Numbered from the stretch's first letter, positions 1-7,203 are shown. The stretch: DNA of 26,075 nt from an uncultured Blautia sp. (GCA_900539525.1 UQCM01000040.1:1-26075); one strand, 5' to 3'. Translations and numbers: made by a program. Notes: generated by a model not told the origin, from the letters alone.

Positions 1-54
1 TTTATCACAGAAATAATTTCATTGGAAGCAAAAAACGGACAATTGCGGAAGAAC

Positions 55-156
55 CTATCTTCTACGGATATCTTTCACCGCATCTTCCGTTTTTGCCATC
101 GCATCATTTCTGATTTGGTTCAGCAGAATATCAAGACTTATACTTCCAGTTGACAT
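55..156 (-). CDS. Small ORF following the DUF1998 stub (33 aa, possibly truncated)
   Basis: An ATG inside the last codons of the DUF1998 stub opens a 33-codon frame that starts MSTGSISLDILLNQIRND and ends DAVKDIRRR. The start overlaps the upstream frame by about 19 nt, a typical arrangement for translationally coupled genes. The product is polar and helix-prone, without a signal peptide or a motif I know. In DISARM-like loci a further gene often follows the DUF1998 gene, so this may be the cut-off beginning of that gene. It could equally be a chance frame. Confidence 0.25.
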   Translation of the reverse strand: MSTGSISLDILLNQIRNDAMAKTEDAVKDIRRR

Positions 157-458
157 AGGTCATTTACCAGCTTTCTGAAATATGCCTGGTCTTCACGACC
201 GTTAATAGGTACCACCAAGCCTCGATCGAGCATACGATTTCCATTCTCACACGCCGTTTCGGAAATCATACAACAAGAGTGACAAGCAGCTCCATTAGAA
301 TTATTTCCGGCAGGCGTGTTATTCAAGCATTCAGGGTCGTTCGTACACAGCAAAGCTTCCTGGAATGCATCTCGCATAAGAACGATAAGTTGGTCAATAT
401 TACCCAAGGGTGATGTCACCTCAGGGAAGGATTTGGTAGTTTGTGATTTATCGCACAT
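138..458 (-). pseudogene. C-terminal stub of a DUF1998 (DrmB-like) protein
   Basis: The 106 residues match the end of DUF1998 proteins, the family that includes DrmB of the DISARM anti-phage system and related helicase-associated proteins. Seen directly: a cysteine-rich segment (LCTNDPEC at about residues 37-44, then GAACHSCCMISETACENGN at about 56-74) followed by RMLDRGLVVPI. This reproduces the family pattern of CSxDPLC, GAACHxC, ETSCExGN and LDR. Full members are several hundred residues long, so the N-terminal bulk is missing. Upstream in-frame TGA codons and the end of the unrelated InlB-repeat gene about 40 nt away show a deletion. The stub keeps the presumed zinc-binding cysteines, but no partner helicase is in view, so it is very unlikely to act in defence on its own. 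Confidence 0.6.
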
Positions 459-500
459 TCATCAGCCGAAAACGATTTATGAAAATTGCTGAATATAATC

Positions 501-1841
501 TTACCTTGCAGAATACTTCTTCTTTTTGCCGAAAAGGACGATTCCCAATCCGCCTGCACCGATCACGACGACCAAAGCAACCCAAATCCACAGCCTGCTG
601 CCGCCGGGCTGCGAAGACTGTGTTTCGTTATCTGCGGCTGGTGCATGAACGGTAAATGCGGTGCTTGCGGAGCCGTCTGTCCATTCGAGTTCAATGGTGT
701 GGCTTCCCGCAGTAAGGGTATTCAAATAGTCTGCTTTCAGTGTAACAATGGGAGAATCTTCCTCTACGGTGTAGTTCTCAGCGTCAACAAGGGTTCCGTC
801 AACTTTAACACCCACGAACTGGGAAAACTCTCCGCTGCCCCGGATGGAAAGGCTTTCACCGGAATCCAGTGTCCAATTGCTGTTTGCACCATCTAAAATG
901 GCATACTCTGCCGGGACAACAGGAATATCCTCCCAGATGGCATAGAGGATCGTGTCGGCTGACAGGGGAATGGCTGCGCCGGAAATGACCTCACCGTCCG
1001 CACTTGCCGCCCAGCCCTTGAACTGCTTGCCTTCGGGGGCAGCAAATCCGTTTTCAGGGAGGGTGTATTCTCCAAAAACACCGGTTTCATCTGTCATCTC
1101 GCCGGTGCCGCCGTTTGCGTCAAAGGATACCGTGTAAGCCCAGGCTGCCGTTACCGTGGTGTCTGCGGTGATATCGATGGCTGCGCCGGGCGCCTGTTCT
1201 GTACCATTCACGATCCAGCAGTTGAACGGCTTGCCATCGGGGGCTGTAAAGCCGTTGGCGGGGAGAATGTATGCGGTGCTGCCGCCGGTTGCGGCTTCCA
1301 TATAGCCGGTGCCGCCGTTTGCGTCAAAGGTAATGGTGTGGCCGGTGATGCTCATGTTGCCACGGGCAAAGATGCCGTGGCTGTCATCATTCGCAGCGCC
1401 ACAGGTCGCAGTGAGCGTGCCGGTGCCTTCGATGGTCAGGTCGCCCGAGGCGTAAATACCAAAGGCATCCTTCGACGCTGCATCTCCGCCGGTGATAGTG
1501 TTGTCACCATTCAGGACGATTGTCGCAGTCTCGGGCAGCTTCACCGCGGTAGGGGCGGTGGTGGTAAAGTTCACGCCGTTGAGGGTGAGGGTATTTGTGC
1601 TGCTGTCCCATGTGCTGTCCGCTTCGCCGGTTTTTGCGGCATTGATGAGGGCCAGTGCCGCAGCGGGATCATCAGCAAAGTTCGCCTTTTCCGTTGCCGG
1701 CCCCTCTGCCCGCGCCGTGGTAGGCAGCAGTCCTACCACCATCACAAGGGCCAGCAGGATGCTCCATAGCCTTGAAATTTTGCTTTCATAAGCAATTCCT
1801 CCTTGCTTCTTTCCGGCATTTTGCCGGGGAAATGATATCAT
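501..1841 (-). CDS. Secreted InlB-repeat surface protein with C-terminal membrane anchor
   Basis: This is a surface protein of 446 codons. In order: a signal peptide (SRLWSILLALVMVVGLLPTTARAEG, about residues 23-47), a beta-rich segment with carbohydrate-binding-like spacing (NTLTLNGVN, NTITGGD, GTLTATCG, to about 170), two InlB/Flg_new repeats, each starting with a FDANGGTG motif, an Ig-like domain, then a transmembrane helix (LWIWVALVVVIGAGGLGIVLF) and a basic KKKKYSAR tail. There is no LPXTG motif. The open frame begins at ATG 1841, which has no ribosome binding site. A near-ideal AAGGAGG lies 8 nt before ATG 1789, which is out of frame by one base. With one more A there the protein would start MKSKISRLWSILLALV, a normal signal peptide. 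A 6-bp hairpin (1813-1827) also sits upstream of that site. The likely role is adhesion or glycan binding at the cell surface; the ligand is unknown. Confidence 0.75.
   Translation of the reverse strand: MISFPRQNAGKKQGGIAYESKISRLWSILLALVMVVGLLPTTARAEGPATEKANFADDPAAALALINAAKTGEADSTWDSSTNTLTLNGVNFTTTAPTAVKLPETATIVLNGDNTITGGDAASKDAFGIYASGDLTIEGTGTLTATCGAANDDSHGIFARGNMSITGHTITFDANGGTGYMEAATGGSTAYILPANGFTAPDGKPFNCWIVNGTEQAPGAAIDITADTTVTAAWAYTVSFDANGGTGEMTDETGVFGEYTLPENGFAAPEGKQFKGWAASADGEVISGAAIPLSADTILYAIWEDIPVVPAEYAILDGANSNWTLDSGESLSIRGSGEFSQFVGVKVDGTLVDAENYTVEEDSPIVTLKADYLNTLTAGSHTIELEWTDGSASTAFTVHAPAADNETQSSQPGGSRLWIWVALVVVIGAGGLGIVLFGKKKKYSAR
1789..1804 (-). promoter_or_regulatory. Strong RBS and ATG placed one base out of frame
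   Basis: AAGGAGG (1798-1804) sits 8 nt upstream of ATG 1789. That ATG reads MKAKFQGYG and does not enter the surface-protein frame. A single missing base in the AAA that follows would explain it. The frame used by the 446-codon gene has no such signal at its own ATG. Confidence 0.6.
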
Positions 1842-1850
1842 CGAAACCGT

Positions 1851-1901
1851 TTATGGCTTGGCGGGTGATCTGAAGAAGTATTCAAAAACACGGAATGCCA
1901 A
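1851..1901 (-). pseudogene. Tail fragment of a helix-turn-helix regulator, paralogous to 5562-6803
   Basis: The segment reads LAFRVFEYFFRSPAKP and then TAA. It aligns with the restored end of the regulator pseudogene at 5562 (MIRAFEDFCKPAAEP and TAA). The nucleotide match continues past the stop codon: both read CCATAAACGGTT and then a diverging AT-rich stretch ending ATCATT. It is too short to function and marks an old duplication or recombination boundary just upstream of the surface-protein gene. Confidence 0.5.
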
Positions 1902-1934
1902 TCAGAGTTTTCCACTTGCAGTTCTCCGAAAAGA

Positions 1935-2636
1935 TTATTTCAAAAGCGGGACGCCGCATTTCACGCAACGGTCGCCAGACAGTTCGTTCTTTGCCATGCA
2001 GCAGGCGCAGTAGATAAAACCATCCTTCGACTTATCATATTTTTCATAAGGATACGCAAGTTGCGGATGGTAACGGAACCGGTCGCCGACACAAAGGTAT
2101 TCATAGGCGGATCTCGGAATATTGCTCGTTTCCTGAATGACTTTTTTGCGACCGTCTGTGGTACGGACAATCGTTTTGTATACGTATTCGCTTGAGGTGC
2201 TGTCGTTTGTTTTGTGTTCGTACTCGCATTTCTTGTCGATAACCACAGCCTCATAGCCGTGTTTTGCGCCGTGGCTCATTCCGCTCAAAAGATTGATAAC
2301 CAGAATGATTCCCGAAATTACAGCACCGTAAATAAGCGCCTGACCAAACTCCATTTCCTTTGTCACGAGTGCGTATATGGCAGCTCCGATAATCGGCACA
2401 GGCAATAATATGAGCAGTAATATACGGCTTACCTTTCGGTTTTTCTTCAAAGCAGCCATAATCTCCGGATCGTTGATTCTGGTTGAGAACCCCGGAGTAT
2501 AATTCGGTGTATACGCATTGCTTTGCGGCGCTTCTTCTACTGTTTTCGCTGATAAAGCGTTTCCACAGTTTGGGCAAAATTTTACACCTTCTTCGAGCTT
2601 TTGTCCGCACTCGGAGCAGAATTTGATGTTTGTCAT
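1935..2636 (-). CDS. Double zinc-ribbon membrane protein
   Basis: This protein of 233 residues carries a zinc ribbon at each end. The first is FCSECGQKLEEGVKFCPNCG at about residues 7-26, and the last is CACCMAKNELSGDRCVKCG at about 210-228. Two hydrophobic segments lie between (RILLLILLPVPIIGAAIYALV and ALIYGAVISGIILVINLLSG, about 70-118), followed by a soluble domain with a DGRKKVIQETSNIP strand pair. The ribosome binding site GTGGAGG precedes ATG by 6 nt. It sits in a minus-strand run of zinc-ribbon and DUF3592 genes, a group that often occurs together in Clostridia. The function is unknown; sensing or scaffolding at the membrane is only a guess. Confidence 0.75.
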   Translation of the reverse strand: MTNIKFCSECGQKLEEGVKFCPNCGNALSAKTVEEAPQSNAYTPNYTPGFSTRINDPEIMAALKKNRKVSRILLLILLPVPIIGAAIYALVTKEMEFGQALIYGAVISGIILVINLLSGMSHGAKHGYEAVVIDKKCEYEHKTNDSTSSEYVYKTIVRTTDGRKKVIQETSNIPRSAYEYLCVGDRFRYHPQLAYPYEKYDKSKDGFIYCACCMAKNELSGDRCVKCGVPLLK

Positions 2637-2651
2637 AGTAATCCTCCACTT

Positions 2652-2836
2652 CTATTTCTTTCTGACTTCAAAGCTGATCGTGCCGTTCCGTTTTGCTTTT
2701 CATTACGGAAATCAAAAAACTCCTGCTTGCGCTTATGTGCATTTCGGACGGCGGTGCCTGAATATACCAACTGATATAGCAACGTCACCCACATAAAAGG
2801 GGATTGTTACGAGAATCATCAGATAATTCTTTGCAA
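2652..2836 (-). pseudogene. Frameshifted remnant of a small hydrophobic protein
   Basis: This stretch between two zinc-ribbon genes has no intact gene, but three linked frames read like coding sequence. They are a hydrophobic part (NYLMILVTIPFYVGDVAISV, ending RRPKCT and stop), then AHKRKQEFFDFRNEKQNGT in the next frame, then NGTISFEVRKK and TAG in the third. That pattern fits a gene that has lost single bases at two or more points. I do not recognise the family. Confidence 0.3.
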
Positions 2837-2887
2837 TAGATACCTATCATTTGCCAGTGAGGTTTCCCACATACGGATTTTCCGCAT

Positions 2888-3832
2888 TTAGGGCCTTACA
2901 AGATAGACTTCGGCCTTGTTGCCGCTCGTCGTATTAAACTGGCCTATGCCGTACTGAGTTCCGCCGGATACGATGAATTGATATAAATCGATTTTTCCGT
3001 AGCCGCCATTGCCGTATACCCGGTTGATGTCGAAGGAACCGCCGAAAATGTAGGGCGGATTGCCTGACTCGTCCCCCCAGCCGTCGCCGTAGTTGATCAT
3101 ATACGGCTGTACGGTGATCGTGCCGTCGGTATCTATCGTGACGTAGACGAGCTCCCATGTTCCATTGAATATGAATTCGCCCTTCCACTTTCCGAGAAGC
3201 TCGTCGTTGCTGAGGAAGGAACCGTCAAGGCTGCCGCTCATAGCATCGGATATCCAAGCAAAATCATTTTCTTCGATCTTACCGAGGCTGTCGGTGTAGG
3301 GCAGAGTGGCTGCGGGCATGGTAGGCTCTTCGGTAGGCTCTTCGGTGGGCTCCTCGGTAGGTTCTTCGGTTTCGAACGTGGAGAATGCTTCGGTAGGCTC
3401 CTCGGTAGGTTCTTTGGTATCGAACGAGGAGAATGCTTCGGTCACATTCTCCATTACAGGGGGTATCGAGATCGGCAGGGTATCTCCGCCGTGCTGGAAC
3501 TTAGGTAAGAAAAAGAGCAACAATGCCGCTATCACTACAACTCCGGCGATAGCGAGAGAGATGATAAGCGCCGTGTGATTCTTTTTCGGCGGCTGCTGAT
3601 TGCCGTATTGCGGATAGGGCTGAACCGGCTGCCGATTGGGTATGTATTCCTGCTGTGGCCGCTGTGATTGCTGTGGCTGCCGTTGGGGTTGATTATTAGG
3701 GTCACCGTTGTACTGTGTGCGGGTCTGTTCAGGCTGAACCCTCGTCGGTGAGTCGAGTTTCGCGCCGCAGTTAGAACAGAACATATTTCCATCTTTGATG
3801 GGATTTCCGCAGTTATAACAGAATTTTGCCAT
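2888..3832 (-). CDS. Zinc-ribbon membrane protein with TEEP tandem repeats
   Basis: The protein has 314 residues. It opens with a zinc ribbon (cysteines at about 5, 8, 19 and 22), then a Gln/Pro-rich linker (about 35-85), one transmembrane helix (about 87-109), a Glu/Thr/Pro stalk built from EEPT units (about 130-170), and a C-terminal beta-rich extracellular domain (from about 185) with GKWKGEFIFNGTWELVYV and DGTITVQPYMINYGDG. The domain order suggests a cytoplasmic ribbon, one membrane crossing and a stalked outer domain. Such proteins are common in Lachnospiraceae and lack a proven role. The start is supported by GGGAG 9 nt upstream. The gene lies between a zinc-ribbon gene and a lipoprotein gene on the same strand. 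Confidence 0.75.
   Translation of the reverse strand: MAKFCYNCGNPIKDGNMFCSNCGAKLDSPTRVQPEQTRTQYNGDPNNQPQRQPQQSQRPQQEYIPNRQPVQPYPQYGNQQPPKKNHTALIISLAIAGVVVIAALLLFFLPKFQHGGDTLPISIPPVMENVTEAFSSFDTKEPTEEPTEAFSTFETEEPTEEPTEEPTEEPTMPAATLPYTDSLGKIEENDFAWISDAMSGSLDGSFLSNDELLGKWKGEFIFNGTWELVYVTIDTDGTITVQPYMINYGDGWGDESGNPPYIFGGSFDINRVYGNGGYGKIDLYQFIVSGGTQYGIGQFNTTSGNKAEVYLVRP
3316..3441 (-). repeat. 12-nt tandem repeats encoding EEPT/TEEP, inside a longer duplicated block
   Basis: Copies of a 12-nt unit (plus-strand cggtaggctctt and variants) follow one another and encode Thr-Glu-Glu-Pro. A longer block of about 43 nt is also duplicated (around 3351-3393 and 3400-3441), which adds the FSTFETEEPTEE copy. 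All units keep frame, so copy-number change would lengthen or shorten the extracellular stalk without breaking the protein. Confidence 0.7.
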
Positions 3833-3876
3833 TGATTTTATCTCCCTTGAATATTTTGTTTATATTTGATTTGTGT

Positions 3877-4395
3877 TTATACTCCCGGCATCGGCGAGAA
3901 GACAGCCTCCCCCGATACCGCATCCATTTCAAAAACATCCTTGCCGAATTCGTCGACCGCAAGCTCACCGCTGATCTGATAAGCCATCAGCGCATCTGCG
4001 AAATCCTTCGCCTCCCAGCCGTAAGACCAAAAATCGACTTTTATATATACCTCTGCTTTCGAAAAGAATTGAAGCCTTGTTTCGCTGTTCTCCGCAAAAT
4101 CCGCGAATACGCTGAGATCGTCGCCGAACAGCGACCCAGGCTCCAGCGATATCTCATACTCGCTCTCGGGCAGGAGTCCATCCAGTGTTCCGCTCAAATA
4201 GGCATACGCCTCGGCATATATATCCGAGGACAGGAACATCCGGCGCTTTTCGTTTTTCTCTCTGTTTAAATCGGCTATCTCCTGGAAAACTTCATCGTGC
4301 GTTTTGTCATCCTCCGGCTTCCCGCAGGATACGAGCAGCATCACGGAAGAAAGCATGAGCACGGATATAAGGATGGATATCATTCTTTTCATCAT
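3877..4395 (-). CDS. Predicted lipoprotein of unknown function
   Basis: The product has 172 residues with a typical lipoprotein signal: basic start MMKRM, a hydrophobic core, and the lipobox LVSC with the lipidated Cys at about residue 24, then GKPEDDK. The mature part is acidic and mostly helical and strand-like without a motif I can name (SLEPGSLFGDDLSVFADFAEN, TRLQFFSKAEVYIKVDFWSYG). No good ribosome binding site lies next to the ATG; an AAAGG is some 18 nt upstream. ATG 4392, one codon on, is an equal choice. It follows a zinc-ribbon/DUF3592 group on the same strand and probably shares its context at the cell surface. Confidence 0.65.
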   Translation of the reverse strand: MMKRMISILISVLMLSSVMLLVSCGKPEDDKTHDEVFQEIADLNREKNEKRRMFLSSDIYAEAYAYLSGTLDGLLPESEYEISLEPGSLFGDDLSVFADFAENSETRLQFFSKAEVYIKVDFWSYGWEAKDFADALMAYQISGELAVDEFGKDVFEMDAVSGEAVFSPMPGV

Positions 4396-4498
4396 ATGAT
4401 TCTTGTTGTTTTACCTTTCGACAGGACAGTGTGTTGTGATGTAAGGATAAACAAGGTTGTACGGATGGGGCGTGTCGGAAAGACCGGCGATTCAAGCT

Positions 4499-4891
4499 TC
4501 ACAGAAAGTAGCACCAAATCAAAACTGCGCCGATCAAAAGAAACACCAGTCCGATCGGCAACGGAAACAGATGCCCGACAAATCGCATTTGTTCAGGATT
4601 TTTCGGGTTGTAATACATGATCATTTCTGAATCAACCGGATATTTCGTTTTCCGACGAGTCCGAAAATATGCCTCTTCGGTATAGCTTTTGCCGTCAACC
4701 ACATACCTCACGACCGGGCGATAATGGGTATGTTCTACGCCACGGAAAAAGGTACTTTCTGTTTCCAGTTTTACGACTGTTGCATTGATCGGCACGGTGC
4801 ATTTTATGTAAGTCATAACCTTTGCCGCAAGCAAAAGCAAACCGATACCGAAAAGTATAATACCGACTACTAAAAAGAAAATGTCACTCAT
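4499..4891 (-). CDS. DUF3592 membrane protein
   Basis: The product has 130 residues. A helix at each end (IFFLVVGIILFGIGLLLLAA, about 4-23, and LPIGLVFLLIGAVLIWCYF, about 111-129) flanks a small beta domain. Within it YRPVVRYVVDGKSYT and VDSEMIMYYNPKNPEQ match DUF3592, whose hallmark is the VxYNPxNP turn before the second helix. The biochemical role is unknown. GGAG lies 5 nt before ATG. A second member lies upstream at 5047-5442 and a stub of a third lies between the two, so this is a local tandem family. Confidence 0.75.
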   Translation of the reverse strand: MSDIFFLVVGIILFGIGLLLLAAKVMTYIKCTVPINATVVKLETESTFFRGVEHTHYRPVVRYVVDGKSYTEEAYFRTRRKTKYPVDSEMIMYYNPKNPEQMRFVGHLFPLPIGLVFLLIGAVLIWCYFL

Positions 4892-4922
4892 AGTGCTCCA
4901 CTAAAATAAATATGCAGGCGAT

Positions 4923-5046
4923 TTAGATCACACCGTGGAACATCACCGCAACGCCCGAGGCCGGCATCACCAGTGCCTTTGTCGTAATTCTCTTGCGGTT
5001 TATCCGGGTTGTAATATACATCGATTGTAACCGAAACACGCCAATC
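4923..5046 (-). pseudogene. Stub of a third DUF3592 gene
   Basis: Directly after the stop codon of the DUF3592 gene at 5047, and in the same frame, the sequence reads DWRVSVTIDVYYNPDKPQ and then ENYDKGTGDAGLG. This is the DUF3592 YNPxKPQE turn with its usual glycine-rich follow-on. After one frame change it continues as GVAVMFHGVI and TAA at 4923, which resembles the end of a terminal membrane helix. The N-terminal half is absent. The stub begins exactly at its neighbour's stop codon, which points to recombination between paralogues. Confidence 0.55.
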
Positions 5047-5442
5047 TTAAATAAAATAGCTGAGAATGCCTAATACACCGAAGACAAATGTAACAGCACC
5101 AAAAATCGTCGGAAGTAATCCACCGCCCTTGGTAAAATGCTCCCCCGGATTTTCGGGATCGTAAAATACTTTGATACTACCACCGATTTTAATTTTTTTG
5201 TAGTGTTCGGTAGAGGTATCTCCGATGCCGTGATAGATTTGTCCATCGACTTCATATTCGAATTCCGGCGCATAATATGTGGTGAGGATGTTGTCTTTGT
5301 CTCTATCCTTGGATGCAGATACGCCGGTTATTCTGCCGACGGTTCTACTCTTGCATCTTCTGAGTGTTTTAATGCCTGACACAAGCATGAATGCTCCGAA
5401 GGCAATACATCCGACACTAAATAAAATGGTACTGGGTGTCAT
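5047..5442 (-). CDS. DUF3592 membrane protein
   Basis: The product has 131 residues starting MTPSTILFSVGCIAFGAFMLV. An N-terminal helix (about 4-23), a beta domain with YAPEFEYEVDGQIYHGIGDTS, the DUF3592 turn SIKVFYDPENPGEHFTKGGG (about 88-107), and a C-terminal helix (TIFGAVTFVFGVLGILSYFI) follow. I chose ATG 5442 because GAGGAGTG lies just upstream; an in-frame GTG at 5511 would add 23 polar residues ahead of the first helix. It is a paralogue of 4499-4891. A short ORF with its own ribosome binding site ends 5 nt before this start. Confidence 0.75.
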   Translation of the reverse strand: MTPSTILFSVGCIAFGAFMLVSGIKTLRRCKSRTVGRITGVSASKDRDKDNILTTYYAPEFEYEVDGQIYHGIGDTSTEHYKKIKIGGSIKVFYDPENPGEHFTKGGGLLPTIFGAVTFVFGVLGILSYFI

Positions 5443-5447
5443 AAAAA

Positions 5448-5504
5448 TCACTCCTCTTTCTTTATTACGATTACCAAAAGAAACGCTGATACTTTCATTT
5501 TCAT
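5448..5504 (-). CDS. 18-residue ORF upstream of the DUF3592 gene
   Basis: AAAAGGAGACGTGTTCT leads into ATG 5504 and a frame reading MKMKVSAFLLVIVIKKEE and stop. The stop codon overlaps the ribosome binding site of the DUF3592 gene (GAGGAGTGA), and that gene's ATG follows after five bases. This is the layout of a translationally coupled leader peptide. The peptide is hydrophobic with basic ends. It may instead be what is left of a signal peptide. No known family. Confidence 0.3.
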   Translation of the reverse strand: MKMKVSAFLLVIVIKKEE

Positions 5505-5561
5505 AGAACACGTCTCCTTTTCTGGAACCTCAAATTTTTATAATGATAAAATCATAACCGT

Positions 5562-6803
5562 TTATGGTTCGGCTGCCGGTTTGCAGAAGTCTTCAAAAGC
5601 ACGGATCATTTTGGGATGCTTGATGGCAAATGAATGGAAGGGCCATTGTTCTTTGACACAATCACCCATTTGCCCATATTGACCTGAATCTGAATATTTT
5701 TGAAGGTATGTACAGCATCTGTATGCAGGTCATATCCGGCATGATCTTCCGCAAATTGCCTGGTTGCTGCAAGATGCTGCAGATATTCCTGATAGGTATA
5801 TCTCAGCCCCTTTTCTGAAAACATACCGGAAAGAGGCAAATAAACCGGCTCTTTCGAGAACGCTTCTTCGCTCAGTACGGAGATCTGATCACAGATCGCT
5901 GCGTTTTTCAGAATCGTTTCTGTCATGTTCCTTTGCCGGGACAGGTGGCTTCTGACAGCCGCCTTGTCCGATTCTGTGAAGGAATTGTGTTCCAGCATAC
6001 TTTCCAGAACATCTCCCGGAAGCGTATAGACCGGCAGAGAAGAAAGAACATTGATTCGCGTGCCGCCGGCTCCGGAAGAGGCAACTGTCCTGAAAAAATC
6101 CTGTTCGCCCTTTTTCATCTCGTCAAACCCGTAATAGTATTTCGGAAGAGATAAGTTCTCCGGCTCCCGAACCCAGACCGCCTCCGGGAAATGCGCATCG
6201 CTCATATATGTTTCAATATTGAACGCATTCAGTTGATGAAGAAGCTCCCCAAGATAATCACGCTGACGGATCGTTTCGGAACTGAACCAACTGCACAGTT
6301 TAGCGGCACACCGCCCGGAACAAGTTCTTCGGCAGGCTGTCCAATCAGACCCGCAATGGCTGACGGCGAGTTGGTTCTTGCAATATACCCTGCTGTTTCA
6401 AGAATAAACTTTTCCAGATTGGCAGGTTTCCGCTGACCTGACCGAATTCTTGACAGATAGGATGAATCAAAACGCAGTGCCCCCGAAAGATCCGAAACGT
6501 TGATATCCAATGCATCAATTGCAGCATTGAGATTTTTAATTCTGGTCTGATAGTCGAGCTTTGGCTTCCTGGAATACGCTGAAAAAGCGTCTCTGATGGT
6601 TGCTTCATCCAGTTCCGGGGCATTCTAGCCTGCCAGCCGAACAAATCCGCAAATCAGTTTTTCAATCTGTTCCGGTTCAGGAATTCGCTTCCCGGAACGG
6701 TATCCGCTCAGGGCAGAAGCAGAGATACCCGAAGCAGCGGACAGCTCTTTCGCAGTACACTTCATTTTGTTCAGATACAGTTTTACACATCAGCAAAACC
6801 CAT
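5562..6803 (-). pseudogene. Helix-turn-helix regulator, about 415 codons, broken by three frameshifts and one nonsense codon
   Basis: GAAAGGAGCTGAAAT precedes ATG 6803, which reads MGFADV and then stops. Adding one base there gives LKLYLNKMKCTAKELSAASG and SGYRSGKRIPEPEQIEKL, an XRE-type helix-turn-helix. An in-frame TAG follows at about 6626-6628, then NAPELDEATIRDAF, then a second such motif (LSGALRFDSSYLSRIRSGQR). A second shift near 6300 joins to CSWFSSETIRQRDYLGELLH and a long C-terminal region. A third near 5636 restores HFAIKHPKMIRAFEDFCKP and AAEP with a stop at 5562. The length of 1242 nt plus three bases is exactly 415 codons, which fits three single-base losses. The TAG is then a point change. 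The gene is non-functional as written unless these are sequencing errors. Confidence 0.65.
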
Positions 6804-6849
6804 ATTTCAGCTCCTTTCGATTACTTTATACAAAGAAATGATAGCATAA

Positions 6850-6981
6850 AGCATTACAAAATCCCACAATAATTCTCAAACTGTCAATGACAATGCGAGA
6901 ATTACAGACATTGAAACGCTATTAGACGGTATTCTTGTGTATCACGTACCGGAACAGAAAAAGATGAGAATTAAGTTTTGA
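6850..6981 (+). pseudogene. Plus-strand coding stub, possibly the end of a recombinase
   Basis: Without a start codon, a plus-strand frame reads NARITDIETLLDGILVYHV and PEQKKMRIKF before TGA. Its composition and the amphipathic LLDGILVY / MRIKF pattern resemble the last strand of serine recombinases, where a short basic tail follows a VxVY strand. This is a guess from style, not a recognised motif. It lies antisense to the odd last 20 codons of the membrane protein at 6922, so it may mark an insertion scar. Confidence 0.3.
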
Positions 6982-7203
6982 ATCAGCCAGACTGAACTCT
7001 TGGCAACCGTCAAGCGAATCTGAACCTAAAAATGACGAAATTCCAATAGATATAATTGATAAAATAATCGGTATACACAAAAGAACCAAACCAAAGATCC
7101 ACTGCGGTATCTTCCATAGTGTTATTTTTTCTTTAATCCCATATACAACCAGCATCCACGAGGTTGCATTTGCAGTAAGCAGAAATTTAAATAGTAAATT
7201 CAT
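6922..7203 (-). CDS. Truncated small membrane protein coupled to the XRE gene
   Basis: The product has 93 residues with two membrane helices (NLLFKFLLTANATSWMLVVYGI and WIFGLVLLCIPIILSIISIGISSFL). GGAGGGAG precedes ATG 7203, which lies 17 nt inside the XRE gene, so the two are translated together. The part up to CQEFSLADS (about residue 75) looks like a normal member of a Clostridial membrane family that I recall as longer, with two more helices. The rest, KLNSHLFLFRYVIHKNTV, is unlike that and lies opposite a plus-strand coding stub. I read this as truncation by an insertion or deletion near 6980. Function unknown. Confidence 0.5.
   Translation of the reverse strand: MNLLFKFLLTANATSWMLVVYGIKEKITLWKIPQWIFGLVLLCIPIILSIISIGISSFLGSDSLDGCQEFSLADSKLNSHLFLFRYVIHKNTV

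Noticed and set aside
3316..3441. CRISPR-like repeats
   Set aside because: The units are contiguous 12-mers in frame within a protein, without spacers.
6871..6903. Inverted repeat AATTCTC / GAGAATT with an inner TGTC / GACA
   Set aside because: It lies inside the plus-strand coding stub, has no T tract and is too short to claim as an operator.
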